A DNA stretch of 64,000 nt from Acanthochlamys bracteata. Taxonomy: Eukaryota > Streptophyta > Magnoliopsida > Pandanales > Velloziaceae. The stretch covers positions 9,580,501-9,644,500 of the forward strand of contig CM034131.1 in NCBI GenBank assembly GCA_019914995.1, given 5' to 3'. This document shows, piece after piece, positions 10,602 through 21,266 of this stretch. A program made the translations under genes and the position numbers. Every line of letters starts with the position of its first letter. The stretch's first letter is position 1. The notes under the pieces were generated by a model that saw only the letters and a program-made list of their open reading frames with translations, was not told the DNA's origin and did not search any database.

Positions 10602-11892
10602 TGATAAAGATATAATTATATGCTTTATAATAATATTTTGGTCATGATTATATATTGATTTATTTATTAATGAGCTAAAATTTTTTATATTTGTGGATGT
10701 TAGATAATGAAGACAAGTTGGACAAATATAGAAGAGCTAATGATGCAATAAATTTGAGACAAACCAATGGTTAAAAGAGTGCATAGGCCTACTAAAAATT
10801 TATTTAGCCCAATATAAAAGAAAAATGAGACTGCCCTAGGAGAATCTTTTCTTACATGAGAAGAAAAACTTTTTTTCTTCTTGGCGGCTGCAGACAGCAA
10901 AAGGGAAAGAGAAAATCTCAACCGAAATTGGCTTGGCTTTAAAAATTGAGATCTTCACACAGAGGAAGAAACGAGAGGAAGAAATGAGAGGAAGAAATAT
11001 GGAGGAAATTAAAGGCCGAGGAAGGGGACAGAGCTTGACGGTGGACAAACCAATAACCAACCAGATTGATTTTCTTTCTTTTTCATATTTACCTCAATGA
11101 ATTTTATTGCTTGTATTATTTCTTTGGGTATGTAAACATCTTGACTGAAATTTTGGATGAAACCTTAGTGAAATTGTTTGGATTCTTAAACATTATTGTG
11201 ATTAATAATTGTTGAATATTTTGTGAGTTATTAATTTTTGTATTAATTAAAATTTAGATTTTGAATTTAAATGCGTGATCAATATTAAGTTTAAAGTTTG
11301 AATTATTTGTCTAATTATGTTTGCGAGGACCAATCGAAACATAATAAAAGAGCTTAGGATTAATAACTGTGATTAGTATTTTCTCGACCAAAGAGAACCT
11401 GAATGCATGATTTCTAATTTCGCAATTCTTAATGCATCTCTTGTTTAATTCTGTACTGGACCAAAGTTAGAATAAATAAGAGATAGGTGATTCTAAAATG
11501 GACCAAAGTTAGGATCATAATTGAAATCTGACCTAAGGACTGGACCAAAGTATTAGGTACGAAATCTTCACATTAGTCAATAATAAAACTCACACTTGAT
11601 TAAGGATTCAAACAATAGACACTAGTGGTGGATTCTAAAATTTCAGTTATCTTATCTCCTCTGTTTCTAAAAATTTTATTTTTATTATTATTATTATTTT
11701 CATACATATTTGTAGTTTAATTAAAAATTTCCATCCTATTACATATTTTATGAGATTAGTTTTGAGTTAAAGTTAGCATCAGTCCTTGTGGATCGAACCT
11801 GTTATTTGCTATACGGTAGGCGACAACCGTGCACTTACGGGATAAACTAGAATATAATCTCTAAGCTTTCTTAGGTGATTTTAGCCACACCA
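10602..11892 (+). repeat. 5' LTR
   Basis: 1291 bp, beginning TGATAAAGATATAATT and ending TTTAGCCACACCA, so it has the canonical TG...CA ends. It aligns along its whole length with 19557-20833. The part near 10950-11000 carries an extra copy of a GAGGAAGAAA-type unit that is missing from the 3' LTR. It contains repeated GGACCAAAGT motifs around 11460-11550. Confidence 0.93.
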
Positions 11893-11898
11893 AGTTTT

Positions 11899-11916
11899 TG
11901 GCGCTGTTGCCGGGGA
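11899..11916 (+). other. Primer binding site, tRNA-Asp
   Basis: TGGCGCTGTTGCCGGGGA starts six bases after the 5' LTR. It is complementary to the 3' end of plant tRNA-Asp (TGGCGCCGTTGCCGGGGA) with one mismatch. This primer is usual for Athila/Tat elements. Confidence 0.88.
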
Positions 11917-12058
11917 CTTGATTTTGCTTAACTTTGATTCAGTTTAGTCTCTCTTAGATCAATTAGGTTTGCTTGAGATTTGCATTTTGTTTTGCATTTG
12001 TTTGCATTTAGAGTTTCTTTTTAGCATTGCGTTTCACTTTTAGGTTTTGCATTAGTGC

Positions 12059-13624
12059 ATGATAACCCGCTCTCGAGGTCAATCATCTCTTGAATTTGAT
12101 CCTGAACTTGAGAGAACTGTTAGGAGAATTAGACGTGAGTGTAGAGATCAGCTGAACATCATGGACCAAAACCAAGAAATTGATCGTAGACCCTTGAGAT
12201 CCTATTTCCTTTCCCAAACCAATGCCACACCTTCTTGCATTGTATTGCCTGACATAACTGCTCAATATTTTGAAATCAAACCCTCCATGATTCAACTGCT
12301 CCCTTCTTTCTATGGGCAAGCAAATGATGATCCTTATCTTCATGTTAAAAATTTTTATGAAATCTGTGCAACTTTAAAAATTAATGGAGTCTCGGATGAA
12401 GGAATCCGACTTCGTCTTTTTCCTTTTTCATTAAAGGAGAAGGCGAAAGCGTGGTTCAATACTATTGAGGCACAATCTATTAACACTTGGGATCAGTTGT
12501 CGCAGAAATTTCTACAAAAATTCTTTCCTACCCAGAAAACCCAAGCCTTACGTAGGAAAGTTCAGAATTTTCAGCAGAGAGATGGTGAGTTATTCTTTGA
12601 GGCATGGGATCGTTTTAAAAATTTATTACAAAAATGCCCTCACTATGGTTTTGAGAAGTGGAGAATTATAGAGCATTTTTATGAGGGTGTCTTACATCAG
12701 AGCAGACAAATTATAGATGCTGCTTGTGGTGGTGCTCTGATGGATAAGAATGAGAACGAAGTATTTGAGTTGTTTGAGCGGCTTAGTGCTAATTCTCAAC
12801 AGTGGGATTATACGAGAGATCGTGGAGTAGGAAAGAAAGGAGTGTATGAGATAGGTTCCTCTACTAGTGTTGATGCAAGATTTGATGCTTTAGAGAAGAA
12901 GTTTGACATGATTGCCAATCTTGTATCCAAAGATTATAGAGGAGAAGGTTGTGAAAATTGTGCTAATATTGATTATACGACCTGTAATTGTCCTTTGATT
13001 GGCTAATATTCAGAACTTGTTCAAGAGCAAGCCAATCAAATTAGCAATTATCAAAAGTCTAGGTATGATCCTTTTTCTAATACTCATAATTCTGGTTGGA
13101 GAAATCATCATAATTTGTCATGGTCAAATAATAAGAATGTACAAAATCCAATTTCTAAACCTTGGCAAGCACAAGTACATATTCAAACTGAGCCTAAAAA
13201 GGAACCAATCGATGAATTGCAACAACTCATGAAATCCTTGATGCAAAATCAGCTTGAATTTCGAAACTCTACAAGACAATCCTTTTCTCAACTTGAGACC
13301 TTCCAGCACGTGACTCAACAAACTGTCTCAAAGCTCGAAACACAAGTTGGACAGATTGCATCTCATGTCAGTGAACGTGAGAGAGGCAAATTTTCTAATC
13401 AACCAGAACTTAATCTTAGAAATTATGAAGATGCCAAAGCTATCATGACACCTAGAAATGGCAAAAAGGTTGACAATGAGGTGAGAGATATAAATACTGA
13501 ATCTTCAAAGAAAAATTTTAAGAATTTCACATCCACCTCTGACATTACCTATACTGAACCCCCACCTTATGTGCCTAAAGCTCCTTTTCTTTCGCGCCTT
13601 ATGTCTTCTAAGAAAGAGGATTAG
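12059..13624 (+). pseudogene. Retrotransposon gag, broken by a stop
   Basis: The frame begins MITRSRGQSSLEFDPELE. It contains the plant gag capsid region (SFYGQANDDPYLHVKNFYEI, then LRLFPFSLKEKAKAWFN, KFFPTQKTQALRRKVQNF). A cysteine cluster near 12955-12995 (CENCANIDYTTCNC) may be a zinc knuckle remnant. An in-frame TAA at 13004-13006 cuts the frame, but the same frame carries on with gag-like sequence to a TAG at 13622-13624. Beyond that stop the frame runs on into the protease, so gag and pol were probably one polyprotein. Confidence 0.88.
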
Positions 13625-16600
13625 CTAAAAAATTTTATAGAGATATTTAAAAAGGTAGAAATTAATATCCCTCTATTAGATGCAATTAGGCAAATCCCAG
13701 CGTATACTAAGTTCTTAAAAGACTTATGCACTAACAAGAGGAGATTTAAAGAGCATGAGCAGGTTGCTCTTTCTGAAGGGGTAAGTGCAGTGCTTCAAAG
13801 AAAACTACCACCAAAATTCAAAGATCCAAGGAGTTTCACTGTTCCCTGCCGCATAGGAAGTGTGAAGTTTGAGAAGGCATTATTGAATTTGGGAGCAAGC
13901 ATAAATTTTATGCCTTATTCAGTTTATACTGAGCTGAGATTGGGCAAACTCTCTCCAACTTCTATGACTTTACAACTTGCTGATCGTTCAGTAAAGATTC
14001 CTAATGGCATTTTTGAGGATGTATTGGTGAAAGTTGATGAATTCATCTTGCCAGCTGATTTTGTTGTATTAGATATGGAAGACACACCACGACCTGGAAA
14101 AAAATTACCTATCATTTTAGGTCGACCTTTTATGGGTACAGCTAGTACTAAGATAAATGTTAAAGAAGGGACACTCACTATGATTATTCAAGGTAAAACT
14201 GTTGAGTTTAAGGTTTTTAATGTAATGAAGTTTCCTGAGGATTTAGGTGATTGTTTTAGTATTGATATTGTTGACCAATTGAAAACAGATATCATTCTTC
14301 AGGATAATTCAGTTAATATAGGAGAAATTCATGATCAAAAAAATCCTTACCCAAAACTTGATAATGCATCAACTCAAATCTATGCTATGTGTGATTCTAT
14401 ATCTACTTATTCTAGAAGGCGGCAAAAATTTGAATCTTTACCACTTTCAAGTAATAAGTTGGTTCCATCTATTATAGAAGCCCCAAAGATTGAGTTGAAA
14501 ACATTACCTACTCATCTAAAATATTCATATCTTGAAGATCATAAAACTCTTTCTGTGATTATTGCATATGACCTTGACACTATAGAAGAAGAAAAATTAG
14601 TTCGAGTATTGAGAGAGCATAAGACTGCGATTGGTTGGACTATAGCTGACATTAAGAGAATTAGCCATACTAAGTGTATGTATCGAATTTTATTAGAAGA
14701 TGATGCTAAATCTCATCGTGATGCTCAAAGGAGACTTAATCCCAACATGAAAGAAGTAGTAAAAACTGAGGTGATGAAACTTTTAGACGTTAGAGTTATT
14801 TATCCTATCTCAGACTCGAAGTGGGTGAGTCCTATACATGTGGTACCAAAAGAGTTTGGGATTACAGGTAAAAAATGATAGTAATGAGTTAGTGCCCACG
14901 AAATTAGTGACTGGCTGGCGGGTTAGTATTGATTATAGAAAGCTTAATAGTGTCACAAGAAAAGACCATTTTCCTTTACCATTTATTGATCAAATGCTTA
15001 AGAGATTAGCTGGCCATAGTTACTATTGCTTCTTAGATGGATATTCTGGATACAACCAAATTCCTATAGCTCCTGAGGATCAAGAGAAAACTACCTTCAC
15101 TTGTCCTTATGGAACTTATGCATATAGACGCATGCCATTTGGTTTATGCAATGCACATGTTACTTTTCAGCGTTGCATGATGGCAATCTTTTCCGACATG
15201 GTAGAAAAGATTATAGAGGTATTTATGGATGATTTTTCAGTCTTTGGATCTGATTTTGATGGTTGTTTAGATAACCTCTCTTTAGTGTTGAAAAAATACC
15301 AAGAAACTAACTTGGTTTTGAATTGGGAGAAGTGCCACTTCATGGTTCGGAGAGGCATTTTTTTTGGACATATTATCTCCCAAGAGGGTATAGAGGTGGA
15401 TAAGGCGAAGATTGATATTATTTCAAATCTTCCACCTCCTACCAATGTGAAAGAAGTTAGGTCTTTCTTGGGACATGCTGGCTTTTATAGAAGTTTTATT
15501 CAAGATTTTTCCAAAATCACTAGACCTTTATGTAATTTGTTAACAAAGGACACGGACTTTGATTTTAATCAAGATTGTTTGGATGCTTTCAAGTTACTTA
15601 AGCTAAACTCACAACAGCTCCCATTATAATGCCCCCTGATTGAAATTTGTCTTTTGAAATCATGTGTGATGCCTCTGATTATGCTATAGGAGCTGTGTTA
15701 GGGCAAAAAGTGAATAAACGACTGCATGCCATATATTATGCAAGCCGCACACTTAATGAAGCTCAAGTAAATTATTGCACTACTGAAAAGGAGTTTCTAG
15801 CTGTGGTATTTGCTTTAGAGAAGTTTAGGTCGTACTTAATTGGCTTCAAGATAATAATTTTTTCAGATCATGTAGCAATTAGATATCTTATGACTAAGAA
15901 AGATGCTAAGCCTAGATTGATCAGGTGGATTCTATTGTTGCAAGAGTTTGATATAGAGATTAGAGATAAGAAAGGAGCAGAAAATATTGTAGCTGACCAT
16001 TTGTCTCGATTGTCATATGAAGGTAATAACTTAGGAATGCATATGCCATTATCTGAGAGGTTTCCTGACGAGCAATTATTCACTATTGAAGTTGTACCTT
16101 GGTATGCTGATATAGTAAATTATTTGGTCACCAATATGTTGCATAAGGACAAATCTAGACAAGAGCAGAAAAAGTTGCAAGCTGATGCTAAATATTATTT
16201 TTTGGATGATCCTTACTTGTTCAAACATTGTTCTGATCAAATTATTAGGAGATGTGTTCTAGAGAGTGAGTTTCTAAGTATCCTCAAATTTTGTCATTCT
16301 TATGCATGTAGAGGATATTTTGGAGCTAAGAAAACTGCAGCAAAAATATTACAGAGTGGATTCTTTTGGCCAATTTTGTTTAAAGATGCTTATAATTTTT
16401 GTAAATTTTGTGATAGGTGTTAAAGAATGGAAAATATTTCTTTTAGGATCAAATGCCTCTTACTAATATTTTAGTGATTGAATTGTTTGATGTTTGGGGT
16501 ATAGATTTTATGGGATCTTTTCCTATTTCTTTTGGCTATCTCTATATCTTAGTTGCAGTTGACTATGTCTCCAAATGAATTGAAGCTACAGCTTGTAAAT

Positions 16601-17393
16601 CTAATGACCATAAGGTAGTGCTGAAATTTTTGAAAGATTTTATCTTTTCACGTTTTGGTACACCTAGAGCTATAATTAGTGATGGGGGATCTCATTTTTG
16701 TAATAAGCCATTTGAAGCCTTGATGAAGAAATATAATATAACTCATAAAGTGGCTACGCCTTATCACCCTCAAACTAGTGGTCAAGTGGAAGTGTCAAAT
16801 AGGGAGATTAAGCATATCTTTAAAAAAACTGTACAATTGAATAGAAAGACTGGGCTTTAAAACTTAATGATGCTTTGTGGGCTTATAGGACAGCTTATAA
16901 AACTCGTATAGGAATGTCTCCTTATCGTTTGGTCTATGAAAAAGTTTGTCACCTTCCTGTTGAGTTAGAACATAAAGCTTATTGGGCCATTAAAAAATCT
17001 CAACTTTGACCTTCAAGAAGCTGGAAACGTTAGAAAATTGCAATTAAGTGAGTTAGAAGAAATTCGAAATGAGGCATATGAGAATGCTAAGATTTATAAG
17101 GATAGAGCCAAGGCATTGCATGATAAGGCATTATTAAAAAATTATTTGAATGTGGGCAAAAGGTCTTGTTATATAATTCAAGATTGAAGCTTTTTCCAGA
17201 AAAGCTTAAATCTAGATGGTATGGACCCTACGAGATTATTGAAGTTTTTCCTCATGGAGCTGTAGAAATTAGGGATTTACAATCTGGAATGCAATTCAAA
17301 GTTAATGGGCATCGTTTGAAACCATATCTAGAAACTACTTTCTATATAAATGATGAAGCAACTTTTAAGTTGTTAGATCCCATTTATCTCTAG
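13625..17393 (+). pseudogene. Retrotransposon pol (protease, RT, RNase H, integrase), broken
   Basis: Protease at about 13790-14260: the active-site triad region reads NLGAS where the family has DLGAS, so the catalytic Asp is lost; ILGRPFM follows. RT at about 14840-15500 keeps FMDD. RNase H at about 15650-16010 begins [14 protein letters not shown]. Integrase at about 16280-17000 has the zinc-finger region with Tyr for the second His (CRGYFG) and core blocks DGGSHF and YHPQTSGQVEVSNRE. Breaks: frameshift near 14865; frameshift near 15605 and a stop at about 15640; stop after CDRC (16421-16423); frameshift near 16445; stop near 16576; frameshifts near 16855, 16990 and 17160. The frame ends at 17393. 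Confidence 0.9.
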
Positions 17394-19541
17394 AAAATAT
17401 TTCCGTCTGTCTGAAGACGTTAAACTTAACGCTATTTGGAAGGCAACCCAAGAATTTTTAATGATTTGAATTCAGTTGTAGTTTTATTCTTGTTTTATTT
17501 AGAACTGGCTTTCCGGGAGAAGGTGTTTAAAAGGAAATAATTCTTATAGATGATAGCTACGGGAATTAAGGATGACTCAAAAATTCTGGCAGCAAGAACA
17601 ACATCCAAAAACATATGGAACAGAGGAAAGCTCAAGTAAGTCTATTTGGAATATGAGTTGTCAGGTAAGCGGTTCAAATCATTTACAACTGAATTTTAAG
17701 CTATGCTACTACTTGATGAATATATAAAGGAAATTTAATTTTGATACTAGGAAATTCTGTAAGACTAGTGAAGTTGGTTTGACACCGAACATGCCTATTT
17801 TATGATCAAGTTTAGAGGTGCTTAGCATTTGACAAAACAAAAGATCATATAACTATACAGTTACTATCTGTGATGCATGAAGTACAGTATGAAATATTGA
17901 TTAACAACTTTATTGAAGTTTCTGTGTAGTTATGGAGTCAACCGGATGGTTTATGATTGCTGATACATGTTCAAACTAAATCTTGCAATTGCAAGAAATG
18001 AGCTGCAAAGTAACCAGAATAATGATGAAGCTACAAAATACATGTAAAGTCAGCACATTAGAGGCCACAAAAGCATGATGCTTCTGTTGCCTGGTTAATG
18101 AACTTAGAGCCAAGCTGCAAAACACCTTCTGGTTTCATTTGTCTTCTAATCAGGTAAACTTTCCAAGCTGATTTCTTCTGGGTGGTATGTTTCTGTGTCA
18201 GGTAAGCATAACTATCAATTAGATGCATTCACAATTATGGAAGAAATCTGGAAATGCAGAAAGTGCTTTGCTGGAACTAGATCTGCTCATGCATTATAAT
18301 AAACTGCATTCAGAGCTAGTTGTTAAAAAGTTTTTAACAAGAGTTATCAACAGATTGCTGGACAACAAAGAAAAAGCTATATTGTTGCTATATGAGTGGT
18401 GACTGAAGCTGCAAATTCTATTCAAAAGCAAACATGTAGGTAGCAGGTTTATAAAGAGGAGTGAGTTCAAAAAGATACAAATCATGCAAACACAATCAGG
18501 GGAGTCTTTCTTACGACCTAAGTTTTACATTATTTCATTTTTACATTAATGCTTGATTATTCTATTCATTGAACATTGAGAATAATGTTGGATGTAAGCT
18601 TGGGGGAGATAGAAAGTCAAATCTTGTGCAATGATAAATATTCTAATTGCTAGCCTTTCTTCTATTTTTTTTTTTTTTCAATGATAAATTTGAACTCTTT
18701 TTCTAGCATAGTTTTTGAGATCATAATTAATATTGAGTTTGTTTGTCTAATGTTCTTGTCATCTAAGTCTATTTTCTTCTTTTGAATAGTGTTGTGTATA
18801 AGTGAGTTGATAAAATTTCTTTGCTATTCTAGACAGTGCAATTGAATACATTTTATAAAGCATTTTGATTTCATAATCCGTAACAAGTGACGATATCTAT
18901 CACCATGCAATACGAGGCTTGGAGTTAATCTTAGTATTTTCTTGTGTTGTATTGTTTTGTTTTCAATTTTTAGGGATAGTTGAGAGACAGAGCTGTCAAA
19001 GAGTCATTCAAAAGTACAGGGATAAAGAAAGAGCAAAAAAAAAAAAAAAATTAATTCGAGTATACCTTATAAAATACAAGGGTAAAGAAAGAGCAATTTA
19101 ATAAAAATAAAAGAGCCGTAAAATTGGGCCAATGCTTGAGTATACCTTGTTCTTTTCTTAAAAATACTCTTGACTTCCTTGTGTTTTGACTATTTCCTAA
19201 GTTTGATTGCATTCATTACAACATTTGAAATAACTTTGCGACTCTCTAACAATTGTATGAGCAGTGGGGAGATGATTTCTTAACGAACTTATGGACTTTG
19301 AACTCTAAACTTTCTTCTAGTATGTTGCACGTGTTCTTTGAATGCGAGGATTGAGTTGATTTGCTTATCGTACAACGCATTTATGGGAGTTTGTAGATGG
19401 TGTTGACTTGAGCATTAGGCTTAGAATATTCTTTATGATTTATGATTGATTAAGCTTTGCTTAAAAATGAGTTCTATGAGAATAATTTGTGGAAGTTTGG
19501 TATGCATTTTAATTATTTTGCTCGAGCATTAGCAAAAGTTT
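17394..19541 (+). other. Internal non-coding part of the retrotransposon
   Basis: 2.1 kb lies between integrase and the 3' LTR without a significant open frame. Athila elements sometimes carry an env-like gene here, and I see no trace of one. It has several CAGGTAAG-like strings (for example around 17663, 18153 and 18200) that could be splice donors, and a polypurine-like string AAGCTTGGGGGAGAT at 18596-18610. Confidence 0.6.
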
Positions 19542-19552
19542 AAGTTTGGGGG
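19542..19552 (+). other. Polypurine tract of the retrotransposon
   Basis: AAGTTTGGGGG ends four bases before the 3' LTR. This is the usual place and sequence type for plus-strand priming in Athila/Tat elements. Confidence 0.65.
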
Positions 19553-19556
19553 TATT

Positions 19557-20833
19557 TGATAAAGATATAATTATATGTTTTATAATAATATTTTGATCAT
19601 GATTATATATTGATTTATTTATTAATGAGCTAAAATTTTCTTATATTTTGTGGATGTTAGATAATGAGGACAAATTGGATAAATATAGAAGAGTTAATGA
19701 TGCAATAAATTTGAGACAAACCAATGGTTAAAAGAGTGCATAGGCCCACTAAATTCATTTAGCCCAATATAAAAGAAAGAGGAGGCTGCTCTAGGAGAAT
19801 CTTTTCTTACGTGTGAAGAAAAACTTTTTTTCTTCTTAGCAGCTGCAGACAGCAAAAGGGGGAGAAAATCTCAACCGCAATTGGCTTGGCTTTAAAAATT
19901 GAGATCTTCACACAGAAGAAGAAACGAGAGGAAGAAACAGGGAGGAAATTAAAGGCCGAGGAGGGGGACAGAGCTTGACGGCGGACAAACCAACAACCAA
20001 CCAGAGTTGATTTTCTTTCTTTTTCATATTTACTTCAATGAATTTTATTGCTTGTATTATTTCTATGGGTAGCTAAACATCTTGACTGGAATTTTGGATG
20101 AAATCTTAGTGAAATTGCTTAGATTCTTAAACATTATTGTTATTATTAATTGTTGAATATTTTGTGAGTTATTAATCTTTATATTAATTAAAATTTAGAT
20201 TTTGAATTTAAATGCGTGATCAATATTGAGTTTAAAGTTTGAATTATTTGTCTAATTATGTTTGCGAGGACCAATCGAAACATAATAAAAGAGCTTAGGA
20301 TTAATAACTGTGATTAGTATTTTCTCGACCAAAGAGAACCTGAATGTATGATTTCTGATTTCGCAATTCTTAATGCATCTCTTGTTTAATTCTGTACTGG
20401 ACCAAAGTTAGAATAAATAAGAGATAGATGATTCTAAAATGGACCAAAGTTAGAATCATAATTGAAATCTGTCCTAAAAACTGGACCAAGATATTAGGTA
20501 CGAAATCTTCACATTAGTCAATAATAAAACTCACACTTGATTAAAGATTTAAACAATAAACACTAGTGGTAGATTCTAAAATTTCAGTTATCTTATCTCT
20601 TCTGTTTCTAAAAATTTTATTATTATTATTATTATTATTTTCAAACATATTTGTAATTTAATTAAAAATCTCTATCCTATTACTTATTTTATGAGATTAG
20701 TTTTGAATTAGAGTTAGCATCAGTCCCTGTAGATCAAACCTGTTATTTACTATACGGTAAACGACAATCGTGTATTTACAGGATAAACTAAAATATAATC
20801 TCTAAAATTTTTTAGGTAATTTTAGCCACACCA
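19557..20833 (+). repeat. 3' LTR
   Basis: 1277 bp, TGATAAAG...CCACACCA, collinear with the 5' LTR. About 5% of bases differ by eye over the first 340 bp, plus small indels. Confidence 0.93.
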
Positions 20834-21266
20834 CTCAGGCGTATACTACTAGATTGCATATGGGACGCTTGATAGAAGACGGAGCGAAACACAATTACAA
20901 ATTCTACAAAACAATATTTCGAAAAGATGTATAAAATGAGGTACTGAGAATACGCATAATATAGTTTCCTCTTGTGCTTTTGTTTGGATTTCTAAGTTAT
21001 TATTTAGTTTACCTTAAAACAATTAGACAGCTGTTGACGATTTTATCAAAAAAGAGAAACAAAAAGTAGACAGGTAGAATGGAAGAGAATGCAAAAAAGA
21101 ATGAAAATTCATAAGAGAAAGCAATACCAAGGAAGAACGCCACGTGTCAACTTCTGTACCACCACATCCCATCGTGATCATGAACTCCACCCACCTCACT
21201 CTCTAGGATTTGCACAGAGCAGAAAGTAAAAACAAAACAAAGCAGAGCAACACCAGAAAAGTAGAA
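20834..21266 (+). other. Promoter and 5' leader of the MRS2-type gene
   Basis: The remaining host spacer between the retrotransposon and the Mg2+ transporter is only 433 bp. The 3' LTR therefore sits in the proximal promoter of the transporter and could affect it. Confidence 0.55.
21141..21148 (+). promoter_or_regulatory. ABRE/G-box-like element
   Basis: CACGTGTC lies 119 bp upstream of the MRS2 start codon. This is the core bound by plant bZIP (ABF) and bHLH factors. Function is inferred from motif and position only. Confidence 0.4.

Larger units (their letters stand above)
10602..20833 (+). mobile_element. Ty3/gypsy LTR retrotransposon, Athila/Tat type, inactive
   Basis: A complete element of 10.2 kb: LTR (10602-11892), tRNA-Asp primer site (11899-11916), gag-pol (12059-17393), about 2.1 kb non-coding, a polypurine-like tract (19542-19552), LTR (19557-20833). 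The domain order protease, RT, RNase H, integrase is Ty3/gypsy. The tRNA-Asp site, the gag sequence and the [14 protein letters not shown] block of integrase point to the Athila/Tat branch. The reading frame is broken many times, so it cannot move by itself. The LTRs differ by roughly 5% by eye, so the insertion is not recent. The 5-bp flanks (ACTAG left, CTCAG right) do not match cleanly; an eroded duplication is possible (ACTAG versus ACTCAG). Confidence 0.95.

Noticed and set aside
18919-19101. Frame inside the retrotransposon as an env gene
   Set aside because: Only 60 codons, lysine-rich low-complexity end, no signal or membrane pattern.
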